From: Collinsella sp.
Lineage (GTDB): Bacteria > Actinomycetota > Coriobacteriia > Coriobacteriales > Coriobacteriaceae
NCBI GenBank assembly: GCA_019414445.1
Contig: DXMA01000025.1
Span: 1-10,758 of the forward strand
Direction: 5' to 3'
Length of the DNA: 10,758 bases
In this document: positions 6,745 through 10,758 of the stretch, in pieces
Position numbering within the stretch: the stretch's first letter is position 1
Layout: each line of letters starts with the position of its first letter
Notes under the pieces: model-generated
Seen by the model: only the letters and a program-made list of their open reading frames with translations
The model's database searches: none
What the model was told of the DNA's origin: nothing
Position numbers and translations under genes: made by a program

Positions 6745-6799
6745 TCTGCGCAATCTCATGCGCATCCAACTTGTAGAGTAAATTCATCGCTCGCGTCGA

Positions 6800-7732
6800 T
6801 TACGACCCCAATATTTCCCTAGGAAACACACTCGATAAATCGTTAACACCCATAGCGAAAAGCACCTTTGCGCTGGCATCGTTGCTGAGCTCGTCGCTCA
6901 ACTTAAGTGCATCAAGCAGTATATTTCGTCGTAACATCTTATAGTCATCCTCAGTCAGCACTAGCTCAAGATCGCTTAAAACCCCTACTAGATTGACATC
7001 GTGAGACGGAGACACCCTGGCGCAGAATAGACGTTCGTCATGCGCACAGATATTTCGAAAATCTTTAATGTGATCGTATGCAAGTCTTAGCCTACGCGGG
7101 CTGATGCGCTTATCGACTTCATGCGTCTCGGAATAAAGATCAGAAAACGACTTGGCAATGGAATTTCTCATGCTTTCTGGCTGAAACTCATAGAACTTGA
7201 ATGCCTGACCAAGCATCAAATAATTCATAAGAATCCATACCGGCGTATTGTCGTGATTATTCTCATAATGCCGAATGTAGTCCCTTTTATAATCGCTTTT
7301 CCATTTTTGAGACCTACACAGCACCTTCTCGAAATCACCAATAAGCATGTCGATCTTTTTTCGATAACCAGCATCGGCACGGTAGGATCTTCTATCCAGG
7401 TATGCCTCCGGGCTATCTTTATGGGCCATTGCGAAACGATAAGAACAGACGGTTTTAAGCACTGCTTCCGCCTTGTTAAAGTATTCAAACATGAGCAGAC
7501 GCAATGAACGGTCAAATTCGAATAAACGATATATATCAGAAAACTTCGTACCTTTTACGAATAGCTCGTGGCAAGAATCTCCACGCTGGTCGAGAAACAA
7601 ATCCTTGTAGCCGTTAATAACCGGATAGTATCCCTCGCGTTCCAAAACTAAACGAGTATTGTTATCGCATTCGAGTCCACGGCTTTCAAGAATAGCAATC
7701 TGCTCATCAATAGATTTAAATGGTTTATCCAT
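6800..7732 (-). CDS. AbiD/AbiF-family (Abi_2) HEPN protein, probable abortive-infection RNase
   Basis: A 310-residue protein that follows the Abi_2 family from end to end: a start with KSIDEQIAILESRGL (6-20), REGYYPVINGYKDLF (32-46), FEFDRSLRLLMFEYFNKAEA (71-90, the helix carrying the family D-R-x-L-R), NTPVWILMNYLMLGQ (162-176) and the HEPN signature RNICAH (226-231), an R-x4-H RNase motif followed by DERLF. A second R-x4-H, RFAMAH, lies at 99-104. Family members cause abortive phage infection; HEPN domains usually cut RNA, and AbiF-type proteins have been linked to adjacent non-coding RNAs. ATG 7732 is preceded by AAGGGG at 6 bases. Directly upstream are a promoter and a hairpin terminator (7747-7848). 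AT-rich composition suggests transfer. Phage range and RNA target cannot be told from sequence. Confidence 0.88.
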   Translation of the reverse strand: MDKPFKSIDEQIAILESRGLECDNNTRLVLEREGYYPVINGYKDLFLDQRGDSCHELFVKGTKFSDIYRLFEFDRSLRLLMFEYFNKAEAVLKTVCSYRFAMAHKDSPEAYLDRRSYRADAGYRKKIDMLIGDFEKVLCRSQKWKSDYKRDYIRHYENNHDNTPVWILMNYLMLGQAFKFYEFQPESMRNSIAKSFSDLYSETHEVDKRISPRRLRLAYDHIKDFRNICAHDERLFCARVSPSHDVNLVGVLSDLELVLTEDDYKMLRRNILLDALKLSDELSNDASAKVLFAMGVNDLSSVFPREILGS

Positions 7733-7742
7733 TAGGACCCCT

Positions 7743-7770
7743 TAAACGCGAAAACCGCCTTTCGGCGGTT
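7743..7770 (-). terminator. Hairpin terminator directly upstream of the HEPN gene
   Basis: AACCGCC (minus, 7770-7764) pairs with GGCGGTT (7759-7753) across a GAAA tetraloop and is followed by TTTTCGCGTTT. It ends 21 bases before the HEPN ATG and just before the RBS. This is the position of the leaky terminator that separates RNA antitoxins from toxins in type III systems. Confidence 0.75.
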
Positions 7771-7813
7771 CCCACGGACCAAGCCGGACGTACCGTCGCA
7801 AGGCCTCATCACA
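7747..7813 (-). ncRNA. Candidate small RNA (about 67 nt) upstream of the HEPN toxin
   Basis: The minus strand has a promoter (7820-7848) and an intrinsic terminator (7743-7770) with no open frame of note between them, so a short RNA of about 67 nt starting near 7813 is expected. Its 5' part contains a GACG-GTA-CGTC hairpin and ends in the GAAA-capped stem. It may simply be the 5' leader of the HEPN mRNA. The RNA has not been compared with known AbiF-associated RNAs. Confidence 0.4.
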
Positions 7814-7819
7814 ACGATT

Positions 7820-7848
7820 ACTTTAAGGGAGAACTCGGGGTCCGTCAA
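7820..7848 (-). promoter_or_regulatory. Sigma-70-type promoter for the small RNA and HEPN gene
   Basis: TTGACG (minus, 7848-7843) and TAAAGT (7825-7820) are separated by exactly 17 bases. The -35 matches five of six consensus bases and the -10 four of six. Transcription would begin near 7813. Confidence 0.55.
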
Positions 7849-7954
7849 TCCAATACCACGAATCCCCCAAATCAACCCTTTGAAGAGACCAAACAACCAA
7901 TTCAGGTAAAATAGCCCCAAGCTCGTATTTCGCCACAATGAAGAAGTCATTTAG

Positions 7955-8027
7955 CGACAACGGACGCGATATAACGGGCCGTTGTCGGCATGGAGCCGAC
8001 CCCTTATCCCCTCGGTGGGAAGGGGTC
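7955..8027. repeat. Cluster of three overlapping inverted repeats
   Basis: CGACAACGG (7955-7963) pairs with 7979-7987; GTCGGC (7984-7989) with GCCGAC (7995-8000); GACCCCTT (7998-8005) with AAGGGGTC (8020-8027). All arms are perfect and neighbouring hairpins share bases, so they compete. None has a U-tract. The DUF2188 stop codon (8004-8006) lies inside the last arm. The role is unknown; possibly an RNA structure or the 3' end of the DUF2188 transcript. Confidence 0.5.
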
Positions 8028-8231
8028 GTGGCCATGGGAATCCCTTGCGCGGATTCTGCCGTCACGACGATGGATGATCAACTCCGACTCTTGATTGGAG
8101 CAGATGCGTCGACCGAGCTTTATTGCCTCGCTCTGCGTTGTCGTAACGAAAGAAACGCGACATGCCCCTTCGCCCTTAACCTGCCAATTGCCATCCGAAC
8201 GCTTCGTAATGTGCTGATTTCTACCTTTCAT
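8004..8231 (-). CDS. DUF2188 family protein
   Basis: A 75-residue protein that matches DUF2188 across its full length. The N terminus has HITKRSDGNWQVKGEG (7-22), followed by a helix with SEAIKLGRRIC (34-44) and the signature end LIIHRRDGRIRARDSHGHDP (51-70) then FPPRG. This is the family's usual layout, a small basic domain often found alone near mobile and defence genes; its biochemical role is not established. ATG 8231 is preceded by GAGGTGA 4-5 bases upstream. It lies 271 bases upstream of the HEPN gene on the same strand, separated by the hairpin cluster and the HEPN promoter, so it is likely a separate unit. Confidence 0.8.
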   Translation of the reverse strand: MKGRNQHITKRSDGNWQVKGEGACRVSFVTTTQSEAIKLGRRICSNQESELIIHRRDGRIRARDSHGHDPFPPRG

Positions 8232-8795
8232 AATCACCTCGCCTTCAACTCTGAACTTGCCGATGTGTCTACAGCATGAGATATGTGACAGAAGCCCTCG
8301 TGCCGTTTTTTCAAAAGTGTAAGCACTGGCGCGGACAAAAAACGAAGCGCACACAGCAGGACCGTTGACCCACCATGATCTACCCGGCGAGCAGGGTGAT
8401 TCATTGGAAGCGTCTTTAGCGTACGGGACGGGTATCTACGCCAGCTGGCTCTTGCCGTTTTCCGCATGTTCACGGTGCGAGAGAGCGACATCGTTGACAG
8501 CACATAACATTCCCCGCACGGTAACGTCTTTTACGGTGCCTCAAATCTAAGCTCAACCGCCGAGGCATTCCAGGGCATCCCGCGTAACCCTATTAACAAA
8601 ACGCCTAAATACACATCATTACACTCATGAAAAAAGGGCAACACTCTCTTGTCGAAAGCGTCACCCTTAAAGCTCCCGTAGAGCTTTTGTATCACAGGAC
8701 AATATCCTACACCATCTCAATGAGATGAAAGGACACATCTAGGCCTGTCGGGTAAAAGCGTGGGCAGGCCACGAATGAACGAGGCAACAGCAGGA
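8232..8795. other. Gene-poor stretch between the DUF2188 and MBL genes
   Basis: I find no supportable gene here. Readings on the minus strand (8234-8503) look unlike a protein and have no RBS. The stretch contains the terminator at 8628-8668, a short plus-strand hairpin (AAAGCTC 8669-8675 with GAGCTTT 8681-8687), a 15-bp palindrome CATCTCAATGAGATG at 8713-8727, and a GGCCTG/CAGGCC inverted repeat within 8743-8768. The DUF2188 promoter should lie near its right end, but no convincing pair of hexamers was found. Confidence 0.5.
8628..8668 (-). terminator. Strong intrinsic terminator after the MBL gene
   Basis: Read on the minus strand from 8668, fifteen bases pair with the fifteen ending at 8634 (all pairs allowed, five of them G-U) around a GACAA loop, followed by six U. 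It lies 128 bases after the MBL stop and is the first good terminator downstream of the MBL/membrane pair. Confidence 0.8.
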
Positions 8796-9695
8796 CTAGC
8801 GATCACCGCAATCAAAAGAGCCCAAATAATACAGCGAACCCTTCACAACCGAAGCATTAGGGTCTCGGTCTAAGAAATTGACGCTGTAAGAAGGAGATCC
8901 AACGTAAACGTGAGTCTTACCGCCCTCGCAACAGAACAAAATATCGCCAGCGCTGTTCTGTGTCAGAGTGTTGTAATTCGAGTAATACTCAAGCTCTTCT
9001 GACGGAGCTTTTCCCACAACGATCAACCGAGGGTCCAGCTTATCCAGCCATGTCTTAGGAACGCGACCGGACTTCCGTCCATGATGCGGCGCAAAAAGAA
9101 TGTCCACAGGCGAAAGCGCAATGTCACCTTCGATCGCCTCCATGTAGTCATTCTCCATGTCACCAAGCCAAAGCGCACGGACCCCTTCATCAAGAGAGTA
9201 GACAATCGCAGGACTAATATTATTGGGTTTATCAGAGCTTTCGGCATCCCGCAAAGCATCCCGGAAGGTCTCATTATTCACATCGGGCCAGAGGACGCTA
9301 ATCCCAGCAGAACCGCGCTCACCATCAGAAACGTTCATCCATTTACGCTTACACCCCTTGTATATTTTGTAAGCGCACGACGACTCCTTCAGATCTTTAT
9401 ACTTTTTGAAACTCTCAGTCTCCGTGGACTTGGAGACATTATTGTCAACGTAATAGAAATTCTTAATAAGCCCGAGCTCATCAAGATACTCAATACCCTG
9501 AATATGATCTTGGTCCGGATGCGTACTGATAAAACGAACGACGCCCTTTTTCCCTGCAAGGTTTTTGACCTCATCAAGGATTTCCGACTTACGCTCATCG
9601 GTAATATTACAGTCAATCATGCTGAAGTTATCAGTATTGTGATTGATATAAAACATGTCGCCGTTATCAACGGACAGAGACTTAATCTCGCTCAT
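8796..9695 (-). CDS. Metallo-beta-lactamase-fold hydrolase (ComEC/Rec2-like MBL domain)
   Basis: A 299-residue soluble enzyme with the zinc-binding motifs of the MBL fold: STHPDQDHIQG (57-67, giving H59-x-D61-x-D63-H64), the LWLGDME strand with D179 (176-182) and APHHGRKSG (202-210). The form HPDQDH ... GDM ... HHG is closest to the hydrolase domain of ComEC-like nucleases, so a phosphodiesterase or nuclease role is plausible; the substrate is unknown. ATG 9695 has GAGGAG about 10 bases upstream and is preferred over TTG 9713. It overlaps the 3' end of the membrane-protein gene by 14 bases, so both are expressed as one unit and translation is coupled. No signal peptide or membrane segment is visible. 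The terminator is at 8628-8668. AT-rich composition. Confidence 0.85.
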   Translation of the reverse strand: MSEIKSLSVDNGDMFYINHNTDNFSMIDCNITDERKSEILDEVKNLAGKKGVVRFISTHPDQDHIQGIEYLDELGLIKNFYYVDNNVSKSTETESFKKYKDLKESSCAYKIYKGCKRKWMNVSDGERGSAGISVLWPDVNNETFRDALRDAESSDKPNNISPAIVYSLDEGVRALWLGDMENDYMEAIEGDIALSPVDILFAPHHGRKSGRVPKTWLDKLDPRLIVVGKAPSEELEYYSNYNTLTQNSAGDILFCCEGGKTHVYVGSPSYSVNFLDRDPNASVVKGSLYYLGSFDCGDR

Positions 9696-10194
9696 GGTTA
9701 TCACACTCCTCAAGATTGAAGTTGATTCGTTTTTCTACATACCGTTCCTGCTTGATCCAGGAGGCAACAAATAAGGCGATAAAAGAGCACAGCGCCGCTG
9801 GAAGCCGATGAGATTCCGGCAACAATGATGCAAGCAGAATAATTACGAGCAGGACACCGGCCCCCGCCAGGCTGCGATACATATTTGAAATCATTAAGAG
9901 CTGCTCGACCTTTGGATCGCGTTTCTGAGCATATGCAAAGGCAGAATAGTCCCGCTTTCCGGTCGGTTGTAGTTTGCGGACCAACGGTTCAATGCAAAGA
10001 GAGCCAATCCGCGACGCAATAAGACCGAGAACATAACTCATCACAAATAGTGCCAGCCAGTTAGAGCAGTCGATACAACTGCCCAACGGCATCTGACTGA
10101 CGGAATATGTTACGAGTGCACCCGGTAAGAGCACATTGAACAGATCGTAAGCAGAGATTTTTCCAAGCAAATCATCTAGATAGTTATTGGCCAA
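9682..10194 (-). CDS. Small four-helix membrane protein, partner of the MBL hydrolase
   Basis: A 170-residue protein I do not recognise as a characterised family. Four hydrophobic segments are clear: about 16-34 (YDLFNVLLPGALVTYSVS), 44-66, 107-126 (RSLAGAGVLLVIILLASLL) and 130-147. Between the second and third helix is a basic, soluble loop (KLQPTGKRDY through KRDPKVEQLL), and a charged tail follows the last helix. A short N-terminal stretch ending in F-N-x-L-L-P-G is common in small membrane proteins of defence loci; that is a recollection, not a search. The start is TTG at 10194, supported by GGAGGTG 8 bases upstream. Its stop overlaps the MBL gene by 14 bases, which argues for a two-gene module with a membrane component and a soluble hydrolase. 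Confidence 0.7.
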   Translation of the reverse strand: MANNYLDDLLGKISAYDLFNVLLPGALVTYSVSQMPLGSCIDCSNWLALFVMSYVLGLIASRIGSLCIEPLVRKLQPTGKRDYSAFAYAQKRDPKVEQLLMISNMYRSLAGAGVLLVIILLASLLPESHRLPAALCSFIALFVASWIKQERYVEKRINFNLEECDNHERD

Positions 10195-10363
10195 TAATTA
10201 CGCACCTCCAATAATCCAAAAGCCATCCTTCGCATTTTTTACAAACTAACCCACCCCGCCACGCAAGTGTCAGGTTCTTGAAGAAGAGCTATTTGGAAAT
10301 GATTTGAACAAACGGGGGCGCATACTGCTGTTGACCAATAAGCGCACACGCCCCTAAAGAAAT

Positions 10364-10519
10364 TTAATGGACCATCAATATGGCCTCGATTTTGACAACT
10401 ATTCCATCCGACTCCTTCCGAACAATTAGGTTGTAATGGGGAAACGACGCTTCTCGTTGTTTCAATTGTAGCCCTTCGCCAGTTCCATATCCTGTTTTCT
10501 TTTTTGATGATGAGCACAA
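10364..10519 (-). pseudogene. Possible short gene remnant upstream of the membrane protein
   Basis: The minus strand has an open frame of 51 codons ending at 10364 with protein-like content: GYGTGEGLQLKQREASFPHY (10-29) then NLIVRKESDGIVVKIEAILM. A TTG at 10519 is the only reasonable start and has no RBS; the frame is open further upstream to a stop near 10567. It may be the last part of a longer gene. I do not recognise the family. The overlapping frame at 10239-10517 reads less like a protein. Confidence 0.3.
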
Positions 10520-10585
10520 GATGTTGTGTTTTAACAGGTAAACGCAGCTAAAATAATGCGGAACTTATTCACGCGAAATTACGAG

Positions 10586-10675
10586 TCAGCTCATCCCCTT
10601 GTAGACAGCACCCTTGACCTGCATGAAAACATAATTAGACTCAATCGCTTTCGCCCGGTACAAAGTCATCCACAT
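10586..10675 (-). pseudogene. Possible short ORF or remnant next to the right-hand IS
   Basis: A 29-codon frame (ATG 10675 or 10667) contains TLYRAKAIESNYVFMQVKGA and ends VYKGMS. An AGG lies about 8 bases upstream of ATG 10675. It overlaps the end of another minus-strand frame that stops at 10641, as successive genes of an operon often do. No family is recognised. Confidence 0.25.
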
Positions 10676-10706
10676 CGAATACCTGTTCGAAATTAACAAA
10701 AGATTT
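10641..10706 (-). pseudogene. 3' end of a gene cut by the right-hand insertion sequence
   Basis: From the IS boundary at 10706 the minus strand encodes KSFVNFEQVFDVDDFVPGES then D and a stop at 10641. The acidic, regular composition looks like the C terminus of a real protein whose front part would lie beyond the IS. The protein is not recognised, and a chance frame of this length cannot be excluded. Confidence 0.3.
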
Positions 10707-10758
10707 GGCTCTGTTAGACCAAGGTTGACATAAAAACGATGTCACCGCGAGGCGGTAC
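10707..10758 (+). mobile_element. Start of a second insertion sequence (right window edge), ISL3-like terminal repeat
   Basis: From 10707 the plus strand reads GGCTCTGTTAGACCAA and then GGTTGACA, matching 22 of 24 bases of the left-edge terminus read in reverse. The element body continues to the right, out of the window. Past the terminal repeat there is a small ACCGC-GAG-GCGGT hairpin (10744-10756), and the sequence differs from that at the left edge, so the two may be opposite ends of one IS type or ends of two related elements. The preceding eight bases, AAAGATTT, could be half of a target duplication. Confidence 0.55.

Larger units (their letters stand above)
10195..10706. other. Gene-poor AT-rich region before the right-hand IS
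   Basis: Apart from the three short remnants, it has an inverted repeat GGGGCG (10315-10320) with CGCCCC (10349-10354), which on the minus strand runs into GTTTGTT and could act as a weak terminator. The promoter of the membrane/MBL pair should lie at about 10215-10270; the best hexamers (TTGCGT and TGTAAA, 17 apart) are weak. No RNA gene was found. Confidence 0.4.

Noticed and set aside
7774..7845. 7-bp inverted repeat ACGGACC / GGTCCGT around the small-RNA promoter
   Set aside because: Short, and far apart; one arm lies over the -35, so it would not be in the RNA. Likely chance.
7732..7950. 72-codon minus-strand frame ending at the HEPN start (TAATG overlap)
   Set aside because: Its last third is translated from the terminator hairpin, it lacks a clear RBS and no family is recognised. 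The region is better read as promoter plus small RNA.
7823..8065. 80-codon minus-strand frame across the hairpin cluster
   Set aside because: Overlaps the DUF2188 gene and the HEPN promoter. Part of it looks protein-like, but start and family support are missing.
8234..8503. 89-codon minus-strand frame upstream of DUF2188
   Set aside because: No RBS, unusual Arg/Ser/Thr-rich content and no recognisable domain.
10239..10517. 92-codon minus-strand frame
   Set aside because: Cys/Trp-rich, unlike a folded protein, and it overlaps the more convincing frame ending at 10364.
1..10758. CRISPR array, tRNA or rRNA genes
   Set aside because: No regularly spaced repeats and no tRNA-like cloverleaf or rRNA segment was seen by reading both strands.

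Overview
The window looks like chromosomal DNA of a Gram-positive, high-GC gut actinobacterium, most probably Coriobacteriia and close to Collinsella. This rests on the GC-rich codon use of guaB, the PLP enzyme and the LacI gene, on the form of IMP dehydrogenase, and on an LPXTG-type surface protein. The genus is an inference from protein style, not a database result.

Layout. Positions 1-47 and 10707-10758 are the outward-facing ends of two related insertion sequences (matching 24-bp terminal repeats, 22/24 identical), so everything between is sandwiched by IS copies. The left part (about 50-4290) is GC-rich and host-like. It holds guaB (minus), a one-domain ModE-like regulator (plus), a PLP-dependent Cys/Met-family protein that seems to lack the catalytic lysine (minus), and a LacI/ScrR-like repressor with its own operator-like site (minus). 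The right part (about 4380-10706) is mostly more AT-rich and reads as an accessory, defence-type island. All its recognisable genes are on the minus strand.

The island, in order along the plus strand: a toxin-antitoxin-chaperone (TAC) operon, transcribed HigB/RelE-like toxin > Xre antitoxin with a long C-terminal tail > SecB-like chaperone, with its own promoter, operator-like repeats and terminator (4387-5830); a GC-rich LPXTG surface-protein gene split by a -1 frameshift at a slippery-type heptamer (5909-6687); an AbiD/AbiF-family HEPN protein (6800-7732) preceded by a promoter and a tight hairpin terminator that together could make a roughly 67-nt RNA; a cluster of hairpins and a DUF2188 protein (7955-8231); a non-coding stretch ending in a strong terminator (8232-8795); a metallo-beta-lactamase-fold hydrolase overlapping a four-helix membrane protein, a probable two-gene unit (8796-10194); and gene remnants next to the right-hand IS (10364-10706).

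How the genes work together: in the TAC operon the chaperone is expected to protect the antitoxin through its tail, and the antitoxin to neutralise the RNase toxin. The HEPN protein may pair with the small RNA just upstream of it, an arrangement like RNA-antitoxin systems. The MBL hydrolase and membrane protein are translationally coupled and may act at the membrane. The strongest candidates for a little-described system are the TAC operon, the HEPN gene plus small RNA, and the MBL/membrane pair. No CRISPR array, tRNA or rRNA was seen.
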